The notes under the pieces were generated by a model, which saw only the letters and a program-made list of their open reading frames with translations, did no database searches and had not been told where the DNA came from. A stretch of DNA of 64,000 nucleotides from Onchocerca volvulus (Eukaryota > Nematoda > Chromadorea > Rhabditida > Onchocercidae): positions 1,693,024-1,757,023 of the forward strand of contig HG738140.1 of NCBI GenBank assembly GCA_000499405.2, given 5' to 3'. Of the stretch, positions 11,505-23,583 are shown piece after piece. Position 1 is the stretch's first letter; every line of letters starts with the position of its first letter. A program made the translations under genes and the position numbers.

Positions 11505-14500
11505 TCAAATTGATAATGATGATGATATGATAGGGCGTCTAGGATTAGCTTTGTAACCCATATCAACATATAGATTACTTGGACATGATTGTGGTGATTT
11601 TGCCTGAAAGTACTTTTTTTTTCTTTGTTTTAATATTTTAAAGTTGAAATTTAAAATACTTTTGATTAAATAATTGCAAGATTTGGTCAAAATTGATAAA
11701 TTCCTGTTATTTTTTCATAAATCAAAATCTAGGCATTTTAAAGCTGGAAATTTTCATGCAGGGAAATTCCAAATCAGAATCTAGACATCGATTTATTGAT
11801 TTTGATTCAACTTTTCATTATCTTTTAAATGTTTTTTTTTTAATTAATAAAATTATTAAGTGCAATCGAAACAAGAAATGAATTAACCTTATACTTAACA
11901 TTAATATTTGTCCGTAAAAGACGTCCATTCAAAGGTTTTAGTGGACGATAATTAGGTGACATCAATACTGGACTGAGCTGTTTAGTTTCAGTTTGTTGAA
12001 GATCATTCCAAATTTGGAGCTAAAAATATTTGCAATAAATTAATTTTAAATTTCAAACTTCTATAACTCACATTTCTTAATTTATATATTTATTTACTTC
12101 AATTTCACATTCAATTACAAGTTTATTCTATAATTATCATTATTTCATAAAAACTAAGAAAACGTAAGATTAAATGCAATTTCAAAAGTTTAGAAAAAAC
12201 TATTGAAAATTCAAAAAATTTCAAAAGAATTTGAAAGAATAATCATACATCTTCTTTGGTGATATAAATGGGATTGTTCATGATAACCCAGGTAACGGTT
12301 TCAAAGCAACCTGGAAATGTTAATGATCCTTCATATGTTATATAATCTTGAGTTTCTGGTAAAAGACCGTATGCATTGAATCGCCTAAGTATTGTTTTGG
12401 TACCTGAAACAGGTTGATCATAATTTTCAATCAAATTTTACAACAATTTTTCAATTATTTAAATAATTATCAAATTTTTGTAATCATATTTATCATATCT
12501 TTGTTATTTTGCTTTAACAAAGTTTTTTATCAGTATAATCAAATTGTATTTACAAAAATAATAGAATGAAACAAACCTTTATAAGTAATACTCTGTGATG
12601 CAACAGTTAATCTTCGTAATTCAGCATTTGATACCGTACCAAGCTGAAATAGATACTGTATCAAACTGAAACAGATACTGTATCAGGTACTTTCTTTTGC
12701 TTTTTTTGCGTAAATCTTGGAGAGAAGTTTTGTGGGATTCTGAATCATTATAAGATTCAGAAGCAAATGTGCTTTTATTTTCCCTAATACTAACACATTC
12801 TCATGATTTATTTCGAGAATTCTTGCATAAAGTTACTGAAGATTAGTTTGAAATTTTTGAAGTAATTCGACTAATCATAAAATTGCGAAACATATGATCG
12901 ATATTGAAATTTAAAAATCACGACTGAAATCAAATACTTACATCAACAATTATTGAAATAGCCAGAAGGCCACGTGATTGTGACATAGCTTCGGTAAAGT
13001 TTGCATATAAATCTGTATTATAAGCCAGTAATTGTACCTTAAAGTCTACATGTCTCTTTCAACTAATTAGAAATCAACTGATTAAAAATTAATGAAAGCA
13101 ATTAAAATTTCCCTTAAAAATATATACATCTACAGCTTTTTCATATTTTAAAATTTAAAAAATATTTGACCGTAACACAACTGTAATTAAATCGTAGTTC
13201 TTTGCAAGAAGAATCAAATTCATGAACTTACCTCAGCTGGAAATCGAATTCGATCAATGGTATGCTCAGATCCTCGTTCATCATTAGCTACCGATCCAAA
13301 ATGTACCACAATATGATGCAATCGATATCTGCACTTTTAAGAAAATACAGTAACATATTACAGTATTGGTAAATTACAGCGCTAGCATACTGTACATTTA
13401 CAGTAAGCGGTGAAAATGATGTGCGTAGAAATTACGGTATTGCATTTAGGAATTCCAAAAAGAATATTATTCGGTCATACCTGTAAGGAGATGAGGGACC
13501 ACCACTAATACTGATATTTCCATATTCAATTAACGAATCATTGATTGTTACCAATGGTAATTGACCCATATTTTCCAGTGTTGCTTGCACCTGTAATTGA
13601 ACCTAAATTTCTTAGTAATTTGTAAAATATTCGTTAACTGACAAGAAATAGTCTCAAGAATGCTGATAAAAATAATCTTACTATTCCTACTTGATAATCT
13701 ACTCTTCTAGTTTTTTTTATCAAAATTGATCAGTGATTATTTAAAATGTCAAATTGGATGAAGAAATTATTCCAGAATTGTAATAGATGAGCCAAATTGA
13801 TCAGCGATTATTTTATAACAATATAAGATCGCATTAGCTGGAAAAACTAACAATAACACGAAAGGTCAAAGTTCATTAATACTCCAGAACTACCAATAAA
13901 ATAACTCACTCATACACTCTCGAAATTTTTGAATTTGATATTTAAAATTGTTATCAAATAAAAATAAACAAACCTGATGTTTACTGATTTCAAGAGGTAG
14001 CAAACCAGGATCGTATAATATTACTGATGGATCAACATTGATCGGTGATTGTAATTGACCTGTCGTACACATTCGCCAATGTTTGTTAACAAGGCCCCAA
14101 AAATCGGGACCTAGAATGCAAGGATAGAAACAGGCAGTCATCAACCATGGAATCATACTTTTCCTTCACTTTTTGCTGAAATTTTGAAAAAAATTCAATC
14201 GAATTCTTTTTTTTCCTGCCTTTTCCGTGAATTTTTGCCATTTTCTACATGCTGCATTTCCAATATTTTAGTATTTTATTGTAAAATATTTGAAATCTAA
14301 CTTGCACAATATTACTCAGAATTTCAAATTAAAATGATATAAGAAATTTTCGGGAAAAAAACAAAAATTAGCTTTATTTTATATAGTCTTTTAAATCTAA
14401 ATTAATTTAAACATTTCTAATGTCGAAGTAGTCGAGCTAATATCCAAGCTGTTAACAAAGAAATATATTTAAAAGAAGAAAATTCGAATCTTTCTTTTAC

Positions 14501-17500
14501 CAAAAAAAAAGCTTTAAATTTTTTTCCTTAATTTTTTATGGCATTTTTTTTTTTTTTTCATCCAGATCTATGTTTCTGCGAAATTTTCGATGCATTTTTC
14601 TTCATGATGAAGTGGAAATTTTTGAGCTATTCAATGTAAAATTGATTTATCATAGTAATCAATAAATCAAATAGGAATTAATTAATGATAAATTAAGTGA
14701 AAAAAATCTTCAATTTTACTTAGTTTAAAATATAAAATTTACAAAAAATTAGCTCAAAACTACTTTATATAAAAGCCTGAAGAATATAAGCATGAAAGCG
14801 AAGCAAAAAAAAAAGAAAAATCACAATTATTGTATTGAAATGTTGAAATATGCCGCAAACTTGAAAAGACAAACTTTCTTTTTTTTTTTTTTACAAATTC
14901 AAAACTTTTTTTAAAAATTTTGTCAAAATTACCAACTTATTGATATTTCGATAACATTAATAGACAAGAATTGATAGTTAATAATGAATGAATGACATCT
15001 GGAAAATAATTGTCCACATGAAATGTCATTGCTCTAATCCAAATCTGAGATTAATTTTTGTTGAAAAAAATGGAGCAAAGAGAAAAAGGAGAAGAGGAGG
15101 AAAAATGTAATGATGCTTTTGCACTTCAAAAAAAAAAAAAAAAAAAGCTTAGAATTACAACTTTTCATTAACTTGATTATTTTCCCTCACGCAATCGACT
15201 TTTTTTTCCTTTTTTTTCTTTCTCGAGACTCGAGAATTGAAACTATTTAAGGCATAATTTCTTAAAATGGTACCATTTAAGTAGAAATATGCAATGAACA
15301 ATTTGTTATTTGTGATATCGATAAGCTGATTTGCTTTTTAAGTCTTCCATTCCATTCCATTTTTTTTTTTTAATTTCTTTTTATTCCTTTTTTAAGCGCT
15401 CAAAAACAAGAAAGTTGATTCGAAAGATTGAAATGACAATAAAGAATGAATATTAGAGGGGTCAAAGGTGACGGTTATAGATGTAAACTTCAAAAAGAAT
15501 GTTTCATAAATAATGAAAATTACGATAATTCAATTACTTGTACATATTGCTTTTCTGGAATATATCAATTAAATTCTTATGTGACATTAGTATCAATCTC
15601 TTGGATGTAGTAAATTTTCAGTACAAAAAAAATTTCAGATTGAATATCGAAATTTGCATACTTGATGAATGAAATTCAGGTTGCATATACTCGTAATTAA
15701 ATTCATGATGTTGAGTAAATTGAAATTAATGAATCGATATCTATTGTAATTTGATTAAGTTAAATTATTCAAATTAATAGCTGAAGTTTAAAAAAATTAG
15801 CAAAATATAAAGATTATAATTTTTCTAATAAGTTTCTTACTACTGATATTTATTATTTTACTGATAATCTCTTATCTATTATACTAATCATTAATTTATC
15901 ACATTACTTACTAGATTTTTTAATATAAGCAATAATCAAAACTTAATATTTTACAAAATGATAGCAGAATATCTGTATTCTCTTATCGACTAATATCAAT
16001 CATTAGTTTATCATGTCAATCATTATCAATCATTAGATTTCCAATATGAGTAAAAATTACAATCTGATATTTTATAAATGATAATAGAAGAGAAAATAAA
16101 TGTCGTCATACATTTATTCTCGAGATTCTCGAGAGCGATGTCAACGAGTAAATAGATGGATATATGTGTATAAATTTGAATAGAATGTGATATTAACAAA
16201 TAGAATAAATAAATTAGATGAAGAAGATCTAAAAAGGATGAAATTTTTAACGATCATACTTTCTAATCTCATTTTAGCTCAAAAATATTTTTTTCTTCTT
16301 AATTTCCAATTCCAATAATTTTTGTTAACAATTTTATCATTTGAAAGAATGGAAAACAAAAATGAAACCAAAAAATCTCTTCTTTCCCAAATTTCTAATT
16401 CTATGATATTATTTCATCCTTTTTTTTGTTGATATTCCTATGATGTTTGTTATCAATTTTATCGTTTGAAAAAAATCAACAATTAAACATTTGGTATCAA
16501 AATTTCTTGAGAGATTTCTTCTTCTTCCTTTTTTTTTTTCGAATAATATAATTGAGAATTAAATAATAATTATTTTTCTAGTTTTTAAAACCCTGTTAAA
16601 CGAATTTTTTTTTCCAGTTATTAAATTTTAAAACTTATCAAATCTTATTTTTCTAATTGTTAGCAGTTTTTTAACATATATTTAGAGCGCAGAACTTGTG
16701 AACCTCTTTTATTTAATTATCATTCAAATTTCTATTTTATATTATTATTTTTTTTTTCCAAGTAAAACCATTGCTGAGAAAACGACAGAAATAGAAATGG
16801 GATAAGTAGAAAAAGTTGCGCAAAACTTCGAGAAAATTAAATTTGATAAAAAGATTTCGAAGAATTAGTAAGAAAAACTCGTAAGAAATGTATTACTTAA
16901 AAATTGATTAAAAATATTGCAAAGAAATGATACTTCGAAGGAAAAAGGAAAAAAAAAACTTTTTAAGATGGAATGGAAAAAAAAAACATTTCTTCAGCTT
17001 AAGACGGAAACTTCTTAATATGAAATTTATAAAATTGATAGAAAGACTATTTTTTTTAAAACACTTTTAAATATATCCAATGAAAACGGAAAATACGTTT
17101 TCACGTTTTACACGTTTTACACTAATTTTACACGTGAAATAAAATATGGCGAATGAAAAAGTGAAATTGGCGTAAATAGACGATTCTTTTCTCTTATTTC
17201 CTATTTTTAATATCTCTATGTATTTTTACGTATAGTCTTCTATAGAATTTATTAAAATTAAAATCTAAATGAGGTTAGATTGGAAATAAAAGTTCTTTGT
17301 TAATTAAATTATTTCTAATTAACTTCATCCAATTAAAAAAAGAAAAAATTATTCATGATGTCATAAAATATCGATTAAAAATTCAAGAAATCATATATTA
17401 TCTTTTTGCTTTATCATAGCGAAAAATTTTGAACCAATTGACTAAACTATTTCAAATTAATTATTCTGTTAGTATTATGATTTCAAATTTTAAAAATAAG

Positions 17501-19145
17501 AAAAGAATAATGATAGAAAAAATACATTTTTTCATAAATCTTAAATTTTTCTTAAAAATTGCACTTTTTTTTAAATCTAACAATTTTTTTTCCAAGTGTA
17601 TTTTGTATTTCAGCATAAATGTTACGTGTAACTACTTTTTTGATTAAAATTTTTCAAAAAATTTTCCTAAAAATATTCTGCATTTTTCAACATTAATTCG
17701 AAAAAATTGCTTCTAAAGCATTTTCATATTAGCATCCAACTTAAATAAGAACTTATTAACTTTATTAAAACATTTCATATTAGCATTTGACTTAAATGAG
17801 AAATTATTAATTTTATTTATGAAAAAAAGGCTATTTTTGCCTAATAGTTAGCAACTTTTATTCATTTACTTAAAAGAAGATACTTTCTTCTAATATTTTC
17901 ATGACTAAATGTTTTTAATTTCATATATTAATTCTTAACTTCTAACCTAAGCTGCAATATAAGGTAATTTTGTTCAAGCGCATAAAATTATAAATAATAA
18001 AGTTGTGAAATTTTTGGGACATTCGCGCTTGAAAATAACAAAAAGTAATTCTTCCACAGAAGAATTCGAATTAATTAGCAACAATTAGTGGATGGTCGAT
18101 AGATGAGGAGTGATAAGTGATAAGGAGTCGGTGGAATTTCAAAAGTGCATATTTCTCTGATATGATAAATTTAACAGAACAAATTTCAATGAAATATATT
18201 AAGCGCAAACTTCTGATTATTATAATTTCAAAATTTAGCAAATAAATAATCATCAAAAATTGGGATATTATTTGTATTAGCTTTGATTAGAGTAATCGTT
18301 ACCGTATTCGTCGAAAATAATCTGAAATTATCTAACATTACTTATTTCGACGTGAAATATTATAAATCATGAAGAAGACAAATATTGCAAAAAAATTTGA
18401 ATTGAATTTGAACTAAAATTTGAAATGAAAACTTGTCCAATTTGAACTGATTTACTGGTTTCATAGAAACAATGAGAAATTGCAAAAATTTTCATAAATT
18501 TTTCGGAATTTAAAATTCATGAATTGTGTGGAATTTTGCTTGAAAAAATTCCTATTTGAGAGTTTTACGATAATACTCGTATTCTCGACTTGATATTCAG
18601 TGAAATGTTGAAAAACTTCGAATAATTATAAATTTTGATATTCAATTTCAATTTTCAAAATATCGAATAAAATACCATATTCCATATTTACGTATGATTT
18701 AAAATTTTTAACTATGAATAAATTTATCGCCTTATCTTACAAAAAAACGAATGAAAGACAAGGAATTTTAGATTATCTTTTTATGAAAAGTATGGTTAAA
18801 TCAGAATATTCAAAAATTCATTAATTAATAGAGAAATATTTATGTCATTTTTTTAAAAAAAGTTTCTAAAAATTCAAATATATGATTGTTTAGAATCAAA
18901 TTCTAGGTTATAAATTCGAAGAATAATAGTATTTAATGCCAACAATTTTATTTCATTGTAAATGACTTTAAAAAAAAAGGTTGAATATGCAATTTTATCA
19001 AAAAGTTCGAACTTTACAGCGACAAAAATTAATTTCCATTGTTTAAAATTAATTTTTTTTTTTAATTTCAAAAATAGTTATTTTTTAATGCTGAAGTAAG
19101 GAATTTTTTTATAATTTCAATAATGAAATTGCAGTGTTCATTAGG

Positions 19146-19176
<31 letters not shown>

Positions 19177-22100
19177 AGAGAGGAGGAAAGAGAGAGGGAG
19201 AAAAAAACGTAGATCGGAAAGAAATACCGGAAAAAAAAAAAAAACATTTCGGAAATAAATCGATTCGATATTAAGTCAAATCTTTACATTAAGTTTTCGA
19301 GAATTTTCCTGAGCTTTAAAGTATTTGAAACAGACAAGTGATTAGAATAGTCTATATTTTAGGAATTGCAAACTATTGATAACACTTGGATTATCTTGGC
19401 TCAAATCTCTTGGCCTAAAAGATACACTTATTCTAATCCCCGGGCTTCCTTATACTTTCAAGAATATTGAAAAATAGGAATAGTATAGAGAGATATTTGT
19501 CTATTCCTTTTATCACATTGATTTTGAGCAGCAAATAGCAGCCTGAATGAATATTAATATATTTAGAGCCAAGCTTGGCTACTAAGGCTTACTTAATATT
19601 GAGAATATTAAGTGTATATGGCTGTTGTTCGAATCCATTAGAGGAAAAATTGGAGAAAATAAATTTTATAATCGAGAAAAAGCAAAAGAATAGAAAATCT
19701 AACAAATTCGACTAACTTATTCGAATGATTGAAATAGAAATAATCGTAGAAATTGACTAAAATATTCTATTTAAATTATTTTAACTTAATTGAATCCTAG
19801 CTAACGTCGCGAATAAATTTAATTGAATTTCAGAAAATTTGGAATTAACCGAAGACTAGTCTAATTTTGGCACGTAAAATAGATAGAAGAAAGTTGAAAA
19901 CTTGGGAAATAAGACTTTAAAATGAATTTTGAAACTATCGTAAAATAAAATATTGCTCTCTTGATGGATGCTTTTGATGACAAAATCTAATTTACCATTT
20001 TATTTGTTGTCTATGATGGCTTAGAAATTGAAAATACCAACGACACAAATTCAATCAATTTTGAATTTTTTTTTTTCACTTCAAAAAAAATTTCCCTTTT
20101 TACATCAATTATTTGATCAGTTCTTTTTGTAATTTAATAAATTCCACGTAAAAATTTTAGCCATCTTAGTATTAAATCCGAAATAATGCAATTCCTATTT
20201 CATAAGCTCTGTTTTGGCTAGCAAAAATGATTATCATTAAGTTATAAATTAAATATTTTATGAGTATTTAAGTATTTGAGTAAATATTTACCAGAGCAAA
20301 AAAAAATTGAAGTTTCAAGAGTTTGATTATAAATGTATATATATTTAAATATATTTCTAAATATACTTCTGCATCATTTTCTTGCAGGAAAAAAAGTATA
20401 TTTGGAAAAGATGAAATCGAAATATTCGAAATATTCTGAAATAAATCGAAATAAATCTGAAATAAATCCGAAATAAATCGAAATATTCTGATGAAAACAA
20501 TTGTTTGCATGTTTTCTATTTATTTATATATTTTTAATAGTTTTTTGAATTATTTGTAAATTAGTATAAGCTTATTAATTAAATATTTACGAAGCATAGA
20601 ATGAAGATTAATTTAAATTGAAATGAACATATTCGTAAAATATTCTCAATTCAAATGAATAAAACATATACTAAATACTTTCTCCTTAATAAATTATGTA
20701 TTTAAGTAATTATCAAAAAACGAATAGCTATTTTATCAATCTAAATTTTAAGTTTGAAAAAAAAAAGATTCATTTCTATGTTTTAATTTCGAATCAATAA
20801 TTTAAATTGTTACATTTAAAATAGATAATTGATTCTAACATGATTGCAAACCTGGATAATACAAGTACCATTCGTGTTTTTTCATACTTCAATGCGTGTA
20901 CCAACTATTCAATTTTAGTGTCACATATTTCTTAAAACTAGTAAAATTAAGAATTCATTTCAGTTCATTATTTAAAAATTTATTTGGTTTATTATTTAAA
21001 AAATAGTGCTTTTGAAATTAAAAAATTTTAAGATAAAAATACCAAAAAAAAAAAAAAAAATGAAATATCGATTTCCTAATTATATAGGTTTCTTAATTTA
21101 AAAATGACGTGTGTATGAAAGATAGAAAAAAAAAAAAAAAGAAAAAAGGAGAAAATAGTAATGCTTTTTTAGTTATTTTGAAAAAATTGAAATAAAAGAG
21201 AAAATAAATTTGATTAACTAAAAATAGAATTCGTATCTTTCGCTAATTTTATTTATTTTCTTGAAATTTGAAGTTGAAATTAAATTAGCATGCATTAATT
21301 TCAATAAAATCAATAGAAGCACTTTGCATGATTAGAAATTTTCACTTGCGAATTGCATAGGAAAAGTATGACAAAATAAGTTTTAAAAAAATTTTAGGTA
21401 ATATTTGAAAATTTACTTGAAATAGTTTGTTATCATGCGATAATACATCTTTCACTTATATATTTGCATAAATTTATAGTAAAATTTTACGTATAATTAA
21501 TGAATAAAATGAATGATTCATACGAAAATTCTTGCCACCCAACTTATTTCACAAATTTTTTAAATTGGATTTTGAATTGAGAAATAATTTTTCTAATTGA
21601 TGGAAAATATTGAGAAATGTAAATTGTGCAAAATTTGATAGTCCATAAAAATTTCAAAACAAGACTAGTAACTAATTTGAATCTCCAATTTGAATAATTT
21701 GAAATTGAAACTTTTCCAATCGAAAGTATCTAATTGCTTTCCGATAATGGCATTTCAAAATTCATAAAAGAAAGAAAACGAATGAAATTCTAAGTTTATG
21801 GATATACTTTAAAATTTTTTGATTTAAGAAATGAATTCAAATTCAGTTAATAACGATAAAATTACCAAGATGAGGGACAAGTTATATCGCTTTTCTTATT
21901 TGTCCTAGGCTGGAATAAATGGGCCTAGCATGTTATCATGGAAAGGAGACTTAATTGTGGCTCAAAGTTAGTTAGGATAATGTGTAAATCATTAAGATAA
22001 TTTAGCATATAATCAATATGCATTACATCATTGGGAACGAATTAAAGTTAATGAAAAATGCTTGAGAAATTGCTAATTTGAATTTAATTTCTTCATATTA

Positions 22101-23570
22101 TATCATTTTTATTAGTTTCAGTACAAATCAATACTTTCATTTGAAATCAAACTTTAAATAGTTTCTCTTGATTTGTTAATATTTTCCGCATTTTTTTCTT
22201 AGGTTAATTCAAAAATTTCCTAAAATCAAAAATTGAAATTAAAACAAGCTTTAAAAAAACAGAAAAAAGTATTTGTTTTGAATTTGAGTAAAAAGTTACA
22301 AAAAGGTGAAGCCATGAAATGATCATAAGCAGACAAATTCGAACTGTCATAATTTTTCAAAATTCTTTGATATTTTCTGCATTTTTTTTCAACTAAGAAA
22401 TTTCGTTGCAAAAAAGAAAAAAACAACAACTACAGTATCCTATTTATGCCTAAAAATTGAACGTTAATAGGTGTACTGTAGTTAAACAACCGTAATCCTT
22501 TTTTTTTTGAAGAATAAGATTTTCTTAGTATTTGCTTCATACTTTTTTCAATTGCGAATGAAATCATTTGATTGTCAGCATGTAAGAGCGAAAATTTCAA
22601 TTTTTCTGATTCACTTATGCAGAAAATTATCAAAAATTACTTTTGCTTCACAATGCACAAATGTTAAGTATTATCAAGAAATACTTATTAAACAAAAAAT
22701 ATGTCTCTGAAAATTTCTTATTTCCAAATTCATCAAATATTGCATTCATTTTAAGATTTTCAATTTAAAGCTAAGAAATTCTTGGAGATTTTTGGATAAA
22801 CATTATCTGAAATAGGAAAATAAAATGAATTTATCAAATTCCATGTAAAATAAATGACTTATCATAATCTATAATCAAAAGATGACAGAATCTTTCTCAG
22901 TTGACATCCATTTTCGATCTGTGAGCTACTATAATAGCACAGGTTTGCTGATAATTGAGAATGATAAACTTTGATAAGTCATGAATCAGAAGAAACTAGA
23001 AGTAATTTCTATTCTTAAATTATTTGTCTCAAAATACACAATCACTTATAATATCGTAATCGTAATTGATAATTTACATAAATTAAGTTTGTATTTGAAA
23101 AATTAAATGCATAGTTCTTTAGATTTGAATTTATCATCATAATTTGAATAAAACTTACTGTAATAAAATTCTCGAATTTTCTGGATAAGGATGAGATAAG
23201 CCACACTTGATGAATTCTTTTTATTATTTTATTGATTTTCAAACTTTTAGAAATTACGTTTCATTTATTTAGAAAGTTTCCTCATTTCAAATAATCTTCG
23301 ACCTTTTTATGATAATTAACTTTCAAAATTGCGATATTCTTTAATTTTCTAGTAAAAACATTAATTTCATTATAAAAGTTTCTTTAGAAAATATGCAAAT
23401 ATAATATTATTCGAGCATTTGAGATTAACTATTTTAATGCTGAGGCAAAAATAAAGAATACCTCCGAATAAATCATTGTCGAAAGTCCATGGATATTCAG
23501 CACCTTTGGATTGTAGTATCAATGAATAAACAAAAGGTATCAAACTTGGAAAAGTTTTAATTATTGCCAT
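11505..23570 (-). CDS. cah-2: Secreted carbonic-anhydrase-related protein, CA-X/XI type (acatalytic), 9 exons, 333 aa
   Basis: Minus-strand exons in order: 23570-23462, 14110-13974, 13590-13481, 13328-13232, 13037-12942, 12643-12577, 12403-12249, 12019-11888, 11603-11505; all phases join. Residues 1-23 are a signal peptide. The alpha-carbonic-anhydrase fold starts at GPDFWGLVN (about residue 37) and runs through QSPINVDPS, ISISGGPSSPYRYRLHHIVV and LTFPGCFETVTWVIMN to the CA-X/XI-like NYRPLKPLNGRLLRTNIN stretch and a Ser-rich tail. Of the three zinc ligands of active enzymes, the first is Val126 and the third Gln153; only His128 remains, so CO2 hydration is not expected. Vertebrate CA10/CA11 are secreted neurexin ligands; a synaptic or extracellular role here is inferred. 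Length (333) fits the ~330-aa family. Exon 1 joins exon 2 as G|GT over a 9.35-kb intron; this exon has no other use and puts signal peptide and domain in frame. It converges on cat-2. Confidence 0.93.
12642..12685 (-). repeat. 22-bp tandem duplication of the cah-2 exon 6 splice acceptor
   Basis: The units 12642-12663 and 12664-12685 each read, on the minus strand, as TGATACAGTATCT-tTTCAG. Two complete TTTCAG acceptors therefore stand 22 nt apart; the inner one (exon start 12643) is the one that keeps frame. Confidence 0.85.
14111..23461 (-). other. 9.35-kb first intron of cah-2
   Basis: The sequence is A+T-rich and I recognise no coding exon in it on either strand. It holds a GA-rich microsatellite (about 19144-19201), several poly-A/T runs and stretches of short degenerate tandem repeats (for example GAAATAAATC-like units at 20409-20490). 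Large first introns often hold enhancers; nothing specific is visible. Confidence 0.7.
19144..19201. repeat. GA-rich microsatellite in cah-2 intron 1
   Basis: An (AG)n tract of about 26 bp grades into a G-run and mixed GAGAGG/GGAAAGAG purines. Confidence 0.95.
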
Positions 23571-23583
23571 TATCTGAAATTAT
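23571..23583 (-). promoter_or_regulatory. Putative spliced-leader acceptor of cah-2
   Basis: On the minus strand AATTTCAG ends at 23574, only 3 nt before the ATG at 23570. The fit to the nematode 3' splice consensus and the tiny leader suggest SL trans-splicing and support this start. Confidence 0.6.

Noticed and set aside
13890..14156. Start of cah-2 at the ATG at 14156
   Set aside because: The stretch before GPDFWG reads through a TTCTAG acceptor at 14111 and does not look like family sequence. The exon at 23570-23462 joins in phase and gives a signal peptide.
19566..19650. tRNA-like boxes: TGGCTACTAAGG and GTTCGAATCC about 48 nt apart
   Set aside because: Neither the acceptor stem nor the T-stem pairs, so it is not a functional tRNA; possibly chance or an old SINE fragment.
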